NCBI GenBank assembly: GCA_024206155.1
Contig: JAAGZR010000541.1
Coordinates: 1 to 33,151, forward strand
Source: Aliivibrio sp.
GTDB taxonomy: Bacteria; Pseudomonadota; Gammaproteobacteria; Enterobacterales; Vibrionaceae
Length of the DNA: 33,151 bases
Reading direction: 5' to 3'
The notes under the pieces are model-generated. The model ran no database searches and was not told the origin of the DNA. It worked only from the letters and a program-made list of their open reading frames with translations. Of the stretch, positions 22,828 to 33,151 are shown piece after piece; the first letter of the stretch is position 1; each line of letters begins with the position of its first letter. Both the position numbers and the translations under genes were made by a program.

Positions 22828-23280
22828 ATGAATTTAACAACTAAGTATACAGAGTCCGAATACGTAAAAATTCGATGTGCGTGTATCTCTTTACTAACAC
22901 GTAACGGATATAAAATCCGAGCACAACGTATTTGGGATAATGCTATGTCATATATTAGTCAACAAAATAGTAATGTAACTGATGTAGTTTTAAATGCTAT
23001 GGAAATGTGTACACCAGTTGTTGAATATCGTCGTGTTCGTGTTGCTGGTACGGTAGTTCAAGTACCTAAACTTATGACCCCAAAACAAGCACAATCTCGT
23101 GGTATGCGTTGGTTAATTGAAGGTGCACGTCGACGAGATAATCGTATCTATGCTCATGCATTAGCTCAAGAATTTTTGGACGCTGCCCGTGGAGCAGGGT
23201 GGGCAACATCTCAGCGAGATGAAATGCATCGTATTGCAGAAGCGAATCGCGCTTATGTCCGTTACCAGTGGTGGAAGTAG
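22828..23280 (+). CDS. rps7: Ribosomal protein S7
   Basis: NAMEMCTPVVEYRRVRVAGTVVQVPKLMTPKQAQSRGMRWLIEGARRR. Confidence 0.96.
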   Translation: MNLTTKYTESEYVKIRCACISLLTRNGYKIRAQRIWDNAMSYISQQNSNVTDVVLNAMEMCTPVVEYRRVRVAGTVVQVPKLMTPKQAQSRGMRWLIEGARRRDNRIYAHALAQEFLDAARGAGWATSQRDEMHRIAEANRAYVRYQWWK

Positions 23281-23306
23281 TTACTTTATTCGATTTTAAT
23301 AAAACT

Positions 23307-23377
23307 GGTCGAGTAACATAATGGTAATGTGTGGGATTGCAAATCCTGCAATGGCAGTTCAAATCTGCCCTCGACCT
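23307..23377 (+). tRNA. trnC(gca): tRNA-Cys(GCA)
   Basis: ggga-TTGCAAA-tcct; GGTCGAG/CTCGACC acceptor. Confidence 0.94.
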
Positions 23378-23412
23378 ATCTACTATAATATATTTAACAA
23401 ACACTCGCATAT

Positions 23413-24930
23413 ATGAGTCTTCAACACTATTCATTTGTATCTTTGGTATTTGATGTGGATTTACCACTAATGATTCCAGTTATTTATCTTAGTACAGCTA
23501 CAATGGCTGTATTAATGTATGGTGTAGTTTTTTCTACAGATGCTAAACGCCATGCACCAGTATTACAAAAGTCAACTACTTTATTAGGGTTATGGACGTT
23601 AGTATTAACTTTACTTTTAGTTTTAAATACTCCAGATTTAGAGGCTACAGTATTATATCATACACAAAGTATTGATAATCTTTCGACTACATTACAAGCA
23701 GGTATTTTAATTGCTACTATTGTTTCATTGTGGTCAGGTCTAGGTTATTGTATTCGTACAAGACTAAATACGTATGAATACGTAGTATTAGTACTGCTCG
23801 CAACACAAGGTATGATGTTATTAGTTGCAAGTCAAGATTTAGTAGGTTTATACTTAGCTATTGAACTTCAAAGTCTTTGTTTTTATGTTTTAGCAGCCTA
23901 TGCTCGCCATTCTGAGTTTGCAGTTGAAGCTGGTTTAAAATATTTTGTACTTGGCGCTTTTTCTAGTGGTTTATTATTATTTGGTGCAAGTTTAATGTAT
24001 GGTGCTACTGGCACAACTAATTTAATGGATATGGCAAGCATTTTTGCTGGCGGTACAAGTGATGCTCTAAGTACTACACATGGTATGCCCACATGTGAAT
24101 TAGGCCTTGTTTTAATTACAGTTGGTTTACTATTTAAATTAGCAGCAGCTCCTTTTCATATGTGGTCTCCAGATGTTTATGAAGGAGCACCTACAAGTGT
24201 AACCGCATATTTTATGATGGTACCTAAAATTGCATTTATGGGTGCGTTATTACGAGTACTATACGGCGGATGTTATGATTTAATGGACACATGGCAAACT
24301 GTTTTAATCTTAGCTAGTGGATTATCAATGATTGTGGGTGCATTTGCAGCATTAGTACAAACACGTTTAAAGCGTCTACTAGCTTTAAGTAGTGTAGGCC
24401 ACGTTGGTTTTATGTTAGCAGCTGTAAGTACAGGAACAATGGAAGGTGTTGAAGCTATGCTAGTATATTTAGCTGTATATACAGTCATGAATATTACTAT
24501 GTTTACTTATATTTTAGGGGGTGAACAAGGAGGAAATAGTCCACGTTTAGTAACTGATTTAACAGGTTTAGGTCTTACACAACCTGTCATCGCACTAACA
24601 ATGTGTATTATTTGGTTCAGTATGGCCGGTATTCCACCATTAGCTGGTTTTTATAGTAAAGCAATGGTTTTTTATAGTGCAGTAGCTGGAAACGTAACTA
24701 CACTTGCAATTCTTGGTGTATTAACTAGTGTAGTAAGTTGCTTTTACTATATTCGAGTAATTAAAATTATGTATTTTGAAAAATCAAAAACCTGGCCTGA
24801 AGCTCCTCGTATGGAACAGGGAGCTGCCTATATTCAAGGATTAGGGTTAGGGTTTTTAGTATTATTAATGGTATATCCAGCTCCACTAGAAACTATGGCT
24901 AGTCGAATTGCTTTAACTGTCTGCGCATAA
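23413..24930 (+). CDS. nad2: NADH dehydrogenase subunit 2
   Basis: LKYFVLGAFSSGLLLFGASLMYGATGTTNL...APFHMWSPDVYEGAPTSVTAYF...MAGIPPLAGFYSK. Confidence 0.98.
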   Translation: MSLQHYSFVSLVFDVDLPLMIPVIYLSTATMAVLMYGVVFSTDAKRHAPVLQKSTTLLGLWTLVLTLLLVLNTPDLEATVLYHTQSIDNLSTTLQAGILIATIVSLWSGLGYCIRTRLNTYEYVVLVLLATQGMMLLVASQDLVGLYLAIELQSLCFYVLAAYARHSEFAVEAGLKYFVLGAFSSGLLLFGASLMYGATGTTNLMDMASIFAGGTSDALSTTHGMPTCELGLVLITVGLLFKLAAAPFHMWSPDVYEGAPTSVTAYFMMVPKIAFMGALLRVLYGGCYDLMDTWQTVLILASGLSMIVGAFAALVQTRLKRLLALSSVGHVGFMLAAVSTGTMEGVEAMLVYLAVYTVMNITMFTYILGGEQGGNSPRLVTDLTGLGLTQPVIALTMCIIWFSMAGIPPLAGFYSKAMVFYSAVAGNVTTLAILGVLTSVVSCFYYIRVIKIMYFEKSKTWPEAPRMEQGAAYIQGLGLGFLVLLMVYPAPLETMASRIALTVCA

Positions 24931-24950
24931 TTTAAAATATAATTTACTAT

Positions 24951-25304
24951 ATGTATACTGTCAATCTTCATATTAGTGGTTATACTGCAGATAGTTTACA
25001 AAGTGCTAGTTTGTGGTTAACTAAATTAGCACAGACATGTAAAGGTCAAAACATTCGTATGTGGCCATTACCAAAACGCCGTCACTTAATTACAGTACTT
25101 CGATCACCACATGTAAATAAAAAGTCTAGAGAACAATTTATTGAAACAACCCGTGGTCGTATGTTTGTAGGACAATATACTCCTGAGTTAACACAAGTTT
25201 TTGTACAATTAGTAGAACAAGCCCATTTACCTGGTGTGGAAGTAACAATGAAGGTATCTCAGCCTACAGTATTTCCCAGTTTATTTTGTATATATATTAA
25301 ATAA
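24951..25304 (+). CDS. rps10: Ribosomal protein S10
   Basis: uS10 motif MWPLPKRRHLITVLRSPHVNKKSREQFIETTRGRMF. Confidence 0.95.
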   Translation: MYTVNLHISGYTADSLQSASLWLTKLAQTCKGQNIRMWPLPKRRHLITVLRSPHVNKKSREQFIETTRGRMFVGQYTPELTQVFVQLVEQAHLPGVEVTMKVSQPTVFPSLFCIYIK

Positions 25305-25319
25305 AATAATAATAATTTA

Positions 25320-25697
25320 TTATGTTCGACGCTGACGTGGACGTCTGCAGCCATTATGCGCTGTTGGCGTTACATCTTGAATACGTAAAATATCAATACC
25401 TGATTGGGCTAACGCACGGACAGCACTTTCTTTACCATAACCTAATCCTTTGACACGTACATAAACACGACGCATTCCCATACGATGCGCTAAAGAAGCC
25501 ATATGTTCACCTACAGCCTGTGCACCGTATGTAGTAGATTTTCGACTATTACGAAAACCTAAAGCACCAGCACTAGTCCATGCTAAAGTTTTACCTTGTT
25601 CATCCGATAGTGTGATCATAGTATTGTTACTTGTAGATTGGATACTAATATAACCAGCAGCCCGAATAGGACGTGCAAATTTTTGTGATTGTAACAT
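25320..25697 (-). CDS. rps11: Ribosomal protein S11
   Basis: SAGALGFRNSRKSTTYGAQAVGEHMA...VRVKGLGYGKESAVRAL...IQDVTPTAHNGCRRPRQRRT. Confidence 0.98.
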   Translation of the reverse strand: MLQSQKFARPIRAAGYISIQSTSNNTMITLSDEQGKTLAWTSAGALGFRNSRKSTTYGAQAVGEHMASLAHRMGMRRVYVRVKGLGYGKESAVRALAQSGIDILRIQDVTPTAHNGCRRPRQRRT

Positions 25698-25712
25698 AAA
25701 GTGAAGTACTTT

Positions 25713-26072
25713 TTATGATGAAGTAACACGTGGACTACGACGTCGGCTTTTCGAGTTTGTGTGCGTACGTTGTCCACGAACCGGTAAATGCGCTACATGT
25801 CTAAATCCACGATACGTTCCCATTGAAATGAGTCTTTTAATAGCCTCAACACGTCGTCGGTGCATATCTTGTCCTGTATGATAATATGTAGTAATTAGTT
25901 GTTCTAAACGTTCCCAATCTTCCGAACTCACTTCAGCCACACGAATATTTGGAGATAGTCCTAATTCATCACATAATTGTAACGACTGATGTTTACCAAG
26001 TCCTGAAATCCGTTGTAAAGCTTGAGTTACTAATGATTGAGGAGACACATATCGATGTAATAAATATGCCAT
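25713..26072 (-). CDS. rps13: Ribosomal protein S13
   Basis: RRRVEAIKRLISMGTYRGFRHVAHLPVRGQRTHTNSKSRR. Confidence 0.98.
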   Translation of the reverse strand: MAYLLHRYVSPQSLVTQALQRISGLGKHQSLQLCDELGLSPNIRVAEVSSEDWERLEQLITTYYHTGQDMHRRRVEAIKRLISMGTYRGFRHVAHLPVRGQRTHTNSKSRRRSPRVTSS

Positions 26073-26081
26073 ATTTATATG

Positions 26082-26618
26082 TTATTTTCGTTTACCTGCT
26101 TTACGTCGATAAACACCATGTGTATTATAAATACCTTTAGATTGATAAGACGAAGGTTTACGTAAATGAATTAGAGCAGCTGCAACTTGACTTACTTGAT
26201 TAGCATCAATACCAAATAAAACTAAAGTAGTTGTGTCTGGGGCGTAAACTTGCACACTTTCTGGAATTTTATATAAAATATCGTGACTTAACCCAACTTT
26301 GAGATAAACATTTTGCCCCTCAACACGTACTCTATAACCAATACCTTTCAATGTTAATGAAGCAGTGTGCCCACGTGTAACACCACGAAATAAACTATTA
26401 ATTCTTCCATACCAGAAACCTGCAAGTGCAGGAGATACTGCATTAATATATAAAGATGTATTGCTGTATTTCCAAGCAATTTGCGCCTTTGGATCTAATT
26501 GTGAAAGATTTAGTGAAATAGATCCAAGTGGACCTAGAATTTTCATAAAACCTGGTGTTGATTCTACTGTTACTTGGTTTGGAATATCAATAACTCTTGT
26601 ATTACCATGACGTGACAT
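26082..26618 (-). CDS. rpl6: Ribosomal protein L6
   Basis: GVTRGHTASLTLKGIGYRVRVEGQNVYLKVGLSHDILYKIPESVQV. Confidence 0.96.
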   Translation of the reverse strand: MSRHGNTRVIDIPNQVTVESTPGFMKILGPLGSISLNLSQLDPKAQIAWKYSNTSLYINAVSPALAGFWYGRINSLFRGVTRGHTASLTLKGIGYRVRVEGQNVYLKVGLSHDILYKIPESVQVYAPDTTTLVLFGIDANQVSQVAAALIHLRKPSSYQSKGIYNTHGVYRRKAGKRK

Positions 26619-26626
26619 AATCTAAC

Positions 26627-27160
26627 TTAGATTTTTACTGGAATTTGTAAAGCACTCCATAAGCAAATGTTAATTGGTTTTGAAAGACTTGACGAAGAAA
26701 AATTAATATCTAATCCATCTACGCCAGGTACCATATCCCATAAATGTTTTAATTCTGGAAACATTAATAAATCTTTACATCCAATACTAAATTGACCATT
26801 AATATCAAAGCTTTTAGTATTAATACCAATAAATTCACGATTCTGAACCCATGAGATATCTACTAATTTCTGTAAGAAATTCCACATATATAAATTACGT
26901 AACGAAACTTTACAACCTAAAAGTTGCCCTTCACGAAGTTTAAAACCCGCCATTGCTGCACGAGCACGAGTCCATTGTGGGCGTTGACCTGAGATCATAG
27001 TTAGAATACCACCACTTGCTAGTACAGTATCAAGATCTCCTCCTGGACTTGTATGTAAATTAATAAGTACAGGTTTAGGTGTATTGTGGGGTGAAGATGT
27101 TTGTGCTTTTAGCATCATATCTTGTGCTACAATAGAATTGTAATATTTATTATAAGTCAC
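26627..27160 (-). CDS. rpl5: Ribosomal protein L5
   Basis: SGQRPQWTRARAAMAGFKLREGQLLGCKVSLRNLYMWNFLQKLV; lies upstream of rpl6-rps13-rps11 as in the bacterial spc operon. Confidence 0.95.
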   Translation of the reverse strand: MTYNKYYNSIVAQDMMLKAQTSSPHNTPKPVLINLHTSPGGDLDTVLASGGILTMISGQRPQWTRARAAMAGFKLREGQLLGCKVSLRNLYMWNFLQKLVDISWVQNREFIGINTKSFDINGQFSIGCKDLLMFPELKHLWDMVPGVDGLDINFSSSSLSKPINICLWSALQIPVKI

Positions 27161-27206
27161 GGGTATTTAAAAATCTTTCATATAAAATAGTGAGATATCT
27201 TATGTC

Positions 27207-27229
27207 GCTCTATATGATATGCACATGAC
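27207..27229 (+). promoter_or_regulatory. Candidate promoter motif GCTCTATATGATATGCACATGA in the rpl5/trnE divergent spacer
   Basis: Near-identical to the motifs at 14621 and 21371. Confidence 0.45.
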
Positions 27230-27253
27230 ATATCTTGTCCATTCTCTCTAGTA

Positions 27254-27325
27254 GTCCCCTTCGTCTAGTGGTTAGGACACTGCCTTTTCGAGGCAGTAAC
27301 ACGGGTTCGAACCCCGTAGGGGATA
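27254..27325 (+). tRNA. trnE(uuc): tRNA-Glu(UUC)
   Basis: ctgcc-TTTTCGA-ggcag; GTCCCCT/AGGGGAT acceptor. Confidence 0.95.
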
Positions 27326-27355
27326 TCGACTATTTGGATATAGTCGCAGCCATGA

Positions 27356-27607
<252 letters not shown>

Positions 27608-27624
27608 TCGTTTAGAATTACTTT

Positions 27625-27660
27625 AAAGAGTTATCTATATTTATAAATATAGATATCTTT
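27625..27660 (+). terminator. Large palindromic hairpin followed by a T-rich tract, downstream of atp9
   Basis: Perfect 24-nt palindrome TATCTATATTTATAAATATAGATA (27632-27655) extended by AAAGA/TCTTT with a 2-nt bulge. Confidence 0.5.
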
Positions 27661-27673
27661 TTAACTTTTTTTT

Positions 27674-27780
27674 GGATTCCCTTAGGAATGTTGTGATACA
27701 CCCGAACCCAACCGACTTCGATATGTGACCCCAACATTCGCTATATGTACTGCATACCGCGGGAGACGTAGTTGGAGTCC
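27674..27780 (+). rRNA. rrn5: 5S ribosomal RNA
   Basis: Terminal helix GGATTCC/GGAGTCC; 5S-like tgatACACCCGAACCCAaccGACTTCG and TACTGCATACCGCGGGAGAcgtag blocks; between atp9 and trnMe-rnl. Confidence 0.88.
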
Positions 27781-27790
27781 GTTCTATTTT

Positions 27791-27863
27791 GGCGGAATAG
27801 TTCAATTGGCAGAACATTGGAGTCATAATCCACAGGTTGGGGGTTCAAATCCCTCTTCCGCTA
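27791..27863 (+). tRNA. trnMe(cau): Elongator tRNA-Met(CAU)
   Basis: TTGGAGTCATAATCCACAGGTTGGGGGTTCAAATCCCTC resembles alphaproteobacterial elongator Met rather than tRNA-Ile2. Confidence 0.85.
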
Positions 27864-27867
27864 CCAT

Positions 27868-30515
<2,648 letters not shown>

Positions 30516-30520
30516 TTATT

Positions 30521-30540
30521 GTATGCTCGAAAGAGCATAC
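30521..30540 (+). repeat. Perfect hairpin GTATGCTC-GAAA-GAGCATAC (GNRA loop)
   Basis: 8-bp perfect stem, GAAA tetraloop, immediately after rnl. Confidence 0.85.
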
Positions 30541-30569
30541 TCCATATATACTCCAAGAGTATTTCATGG
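30541..30569 (+). repeat. Hairpin TCCAT-ATATACTC-CAA-GAGTATTTC-ATGGA
   Basis: ATACTC/GAGTAT inner stem and TCCAT/ATGGA outer stem. Confidence 0.7.
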
Positions 30570-30602
30570 ATATATTAGTTCTAAAATTTAGAACTAATAT
30601 AT
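30570..30602 (+). repeat. Perfect 16-bp inverted repeat ATATATTAGTTCTAAA-a-TTTAGAACTAATATAT
   Basis: Exact reverse complement arms separated by one nucleotide. Confidence 0.9.
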
Positions 30603-30641
30603 GCATAATTATTCTTAAATATTTTAAAACTAAATTTAAAT

Positions 30642-31547
30642 ATGGGACAAAAAGCACATCCACTTGCATTGCGCCAAGCTAGCAAATATCGTCGACAAGA
30701 CAACTTATGGTATAGTCGACGTTATCGTGACCAACTTTTATTAAAAGATATGGCTTTACGAAATTATATTGATGTATTAAGTACTCAACAACAAATGCCA
30801 AAACCTAGACTAGCAGTACAACATGGACATAATTCTAGTAGTGTATATGCATTTATTTGTATCCCATTTACCGATCGTCGTGATATGGCAACACAGTGTC
30901 GTGTAAAATTACCAACTTTACCTGCACCAGTACAATCATCAACAATGTGGTCTAATATTCAGAAAGAAACTTCAAACAAGTTTATTACTCAAAAGAACTA
31001 TGATCTTTCTATTCCTGGAATTTCAAATTCTGAGATGATTAATTTAGTAGAAGAATCGTGCAATTATCAAGTACCAAATACGTTATCTTCTACTTTAACT
31101 TCAGTTATTTATAAACAACCGTTAAAAGTAAACAAAGTTAAAAGTTCTGATATGTGGATGCAAAATCATATTTCTGATCATATTGAATCTTCATTAAAAT
31201 CACCTGTAAACTGGTATCCAGTAGCAATTTCAAGTATTTGGCAAGATGCAAGTTTTCTAGCTGATGAAATTGTTTGGTTTTTAGAACGACGTGTTAGTTT
31301 TCGTTTATTAAAACGAGCATTAGCACGTACAGTTGAAAATATGCCAAATATTCAAGGAGTTCGTGTAACAGTTTCTGGTCGTGTAGGAGGACGTTCAAAA
31401 AAGTCTAACCGTGCAAGATCAGAAACTTGGAAGTATGGCGCAACACCATTACATGTTTTTTCACGTGAAATTGATTATGCTCAACGAGTAGCTCGAACAC
31501 CACTTGGTACATCTGGTGTTTCCGTTTGGCTTGTTCAGCGTTCATAG
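30642..31547 (+). CDS. rps3: Ribosomal protein S3
   Basis: N-term MGQKAHPLALRQASKYRRQDNLWYS; C-term GVRVTVSGRVGGRSKKSNRARSETWKYGATPLHVFSREIDYA. Confidence 0.96.
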   Translation: MGQKAHPLALRQASKYRRQDNLWYSRRYRDQLLLKDMALRNYIDVLSTQQQMPKPRLAVQHGHNSSSVYAFICIPFTDRRDMATQCRVKLPTLPAPVQSSTMWSNIQKETSNKFITQKNYDLSIPGISNSEMINLVEESCNYQVPNTLSSTLTSVIYKQPLKVNKVKSSDMWMQNHISDHIESSLKSPVNWYPVAISSIWQDASFLADEIVWFLERRVSFRLLKRALARTVENMPNIQGVRVTVSGRVGGRSKKSNRARSETWKYGATPLHVFSREIDYAQRVARTPLGTSGVSVWLVQRS

Positions 31548-31563
31548 ATAAGATTTATATAAA

Positions 31564-31983
31564 ATGTTACAACCTAAACGTACTCGTTATCGCAAACATC
31601 ATAAACCTTCATCAAAAAGTCCAGTAAGTAATACATCAAAATTGGTATTTGGTGATTTTGGGATCCAAGCAATTCAACCTGGATGTATTTCTGCACGTCA
31701 TCTTGAAGCTGTAAGACGTGTTTGTACACGTTTATGTAAACGTCAAGGTAAGATTTGGTTACGTTTATACCCGGATTGGGTTGTAACGCGCAAATCAGCA
31801 GAATCACGTATGGGTAAAGGAAAAGGGGCTCCTGCTTTTTGGGTTTCACCTGTAGCTGCGGGTGGAATAATTTTAGAAATGAGTGGTATGCCTCTAGAAA
31901 CCGCAAAAGCTGCTGCACGTATGGCAAATTATAAATTACCTATGGCTACTAGATTTGTAACTAGATCAGGCGTTGCTGGATAA
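31564..31983 (+). CDS. rpl16: Ribosomal protein L16
   Basis: PKRTRYRKHHK...FGDFGIQAIQPGCISARHLEAVRR...RMGKGKGAPAFWVSPVAAGGIILEMSG. Confidence 0.98.
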   Translation: MLQPKRTRYRKHHKPSSKSPVSNTSKLVFGDFGIQAIQPGCISARHLEAVRRVCTRLCKRQGKIWLRLYPDWVVTRKSAESRMGKGKGAPAFWVSPVAAGGIILEMSGMPLETAKAAARMANYKLPMATRFVTRSGVAG

Positions 31984-31999
31984 ATAGATAAATAGTATT

Positions 32000-32227
32000 A
32001 TGACAAGATCTGTATGGAAAGGACCTTATACTCGTGTAAATACAAGTGATCAAGTAATTTGGTCTCGATCTTCTATGATTACACCTGAATGGGTAGGGCA
32101 AAAAGTATCCATTCATAATGGTAAAATTTTTATCAGTTTACAAGTAACGCAAGATATGGTAGGTCATCGTTGGGGTGAATTTGCATCTACACGTCGACGT
32201 GCTCAACATCGTCGTGTAACACGATAA
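32000..32227 (+). CDS. rps19: Ribosomal protein S19
   Basis: TRSVWKGPY...WSRSSMITPEWVGQKVSIHNGKIFISLQVTQDMVGHRWGEFASTRR. Confidence 0.97.
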   Translation: MTRSVWKGPYTRVNTSDQVIWSRSSMITPEWVGQKVSIHNGKIFISLQVTQDMVGHRWGEFASTRRRAQHRRVTR

Positions 32228-32256
32228 CAACTCCACTTTAATAGAAGATTTATTTT

Positions 32257-32760
32257 ATGAAACATCAAGAATTATCTGCCATGCAAGAGTATATGAATAA
32301 ATGGTCTTATATTATTGTATATCAACACCAAGGTATGAATGTATTAATGTGGCAAAAATTACGTTCAGAACTTGGCGACAATATGGAATGTATGGTAGTC
32401 AAAAATTCACAAGCAAGCCGCGTTTTAAATAATGATAAGTTATGTAGTGGATCTACATGTTTTATTGGTGTATCATCTATGGAAGATATTAAACGTTTGG
32501 AATCAATTACAAAAAAGTATGTTTATTCACTTTTAATTATTGGTGGTTTTTGGGACAATAAATGCTGGACGTACACAGATATTCAACGGGTTTTAAATTT
32601 AAATTCTATTGAAAACGTTTGGGGTGAATTAATTACAACAATGTTAAATAGTGAAACATTTGTTCAATGTTTATCACAGAATAATAATAATTGTCTTAAT
32701 ACTATTGAAACAAATTCAAATACTTTATGTGCTGTGTTAAATAATTATTCACAACAGTAA
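32257..32760 (+). CDS. rpl10: Ribosomal protein L10 (divergent)
   Basis: YIIVYQHQGMNVLMWQKLRSEL...MVVKNSQASRVL...GSTCFIGVSSMEDIKRL matches the mitochondrial Rpl10 pattern; C-terminus Asn-rich and divergent. Confidence 0.8.
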   Translation: MKHQELSAMQEYMNKWSYIIVYQHQGMNVLMWQKLRSELGDNMECMVVKNSQASRVLNNDKLCSGSTCFIGVSSMEDIKRLESITKKYVYSLLIIGGFWDNKCWTYTDIQRVLNLNSIENVWGELITTMLNSETFVQCLSQNNNNCLNTIETNSNTLCAVLNNYSQQ

Positions 32761-32787
32761 TTTTATTGTATATATATCAAATAAAAG

Positions 32788-33151
32788 TCAATCCAACCGC
32801 AGGTTCCCCTACGGTTACCTTGTTACGACTTCACTCCAGTTGTGATATGCGGTCTGGGACCCTATTCCTATACTTACATTAATTCTGTATTTTCAAAATA
32901 TAGGTAAAATATAAATACATCAAGGATACTTCCACTACATACTACTCCCAGAGTGTGACGGGCGGGGAGTACAAGGCTCAGGTACGTATTCACCGTGGCA
33001 TGCTGATCCACGATTACTAGTGATTCCGGCTTCATGGAGTCGAGTTGCAGACACCAATCCGTACTGAGGTGTAATTTAGCGATTGGCTCCGATTTTCATC
33101 ATTGCTACGTTTTGTTTACACCATTGTAACACGTGTGTAGCCCAGTTCATA
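32788..33151 (-). rRNA. rns: Small subunit rRNA, 3' part (33011-33151 duplicates 1-141)
   Basis: Minus strand reads AAGTCGTAACAAGGTAACCGTAGGGGAACCTGCGGTTGGAT, the SSU 3' end. Confidence 0.96.
33011..33151. repeat. 141-bp terminal redundancy identical to 1-141 (circular molecule overlap)
   Basis: cgattactagtgattccggc...cccagttcata present at both window ends; both lie within a single continuous rns. Confidence 0.95.

Noticed and set aside
23072-23467. 131-aa minus-strand ORF across rps7, trnC and the nad2 start
   Set aside because: Antisense to three well-supported genes.
31574-31927. 117-aa minus-strand ORF antisense to rpl16
   Set aside because: rpl16 is unambiguous on plus; antisense ORF is a by-product of its codon composition.
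33011-33151. 141-bp direct repeat at window ends as a biological repeat
   Set aside because: Best explained as circular assembly overlap because rns is continuous through it.

Overview
The window reads as one complete, intron-free circular mitochondrial genome. The last 141 bases (33011-33151) repeat bases 1-141, so the unique circle is about 33,010 bp, opened inside the small-subunit rRNA gene. I can support 33 recognisable protein genes: cox1-3, cob, nad1/2/3/4/4L/5/6/7/9, atp1/4/6/8/9, rps2/3/4/7/10/11/12/13/14/19, rpl5/6/10/16 and tatC(mttB). I also find one unidentified small ORF (orf63), rns, rnl, an easily missed 5S rRNA (rrn5), and 25 tRNAs. The gene set (rrn5, tatC, rpl10, atp4, atp8; trnW(cca) and a UGA-stop standard code) fits a green alga of prasinophyte type; the taxon is an inference. 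Genes form eight strand blocks with four divergent and four convergent junctions. The most interesting observations are: (1) a shared promoter-like motif, roughly CWCTATATGA-n(0-4)-ACATRA, at all four divergent spacers and at the rns 5' end; (2) no trnI(cau) together with strong AUA avoidance, except in tatC and the rps10 tail, which suggests altered or unusual AUA decoding; (3) a conserved-looking 63-aa membrane ORF behind cox1; (4) a triple hairpin array between rnl and rps3, plus perfect palindromes in many other spacers; (5) the rps2 stop codon lying inside trnG(gcc).
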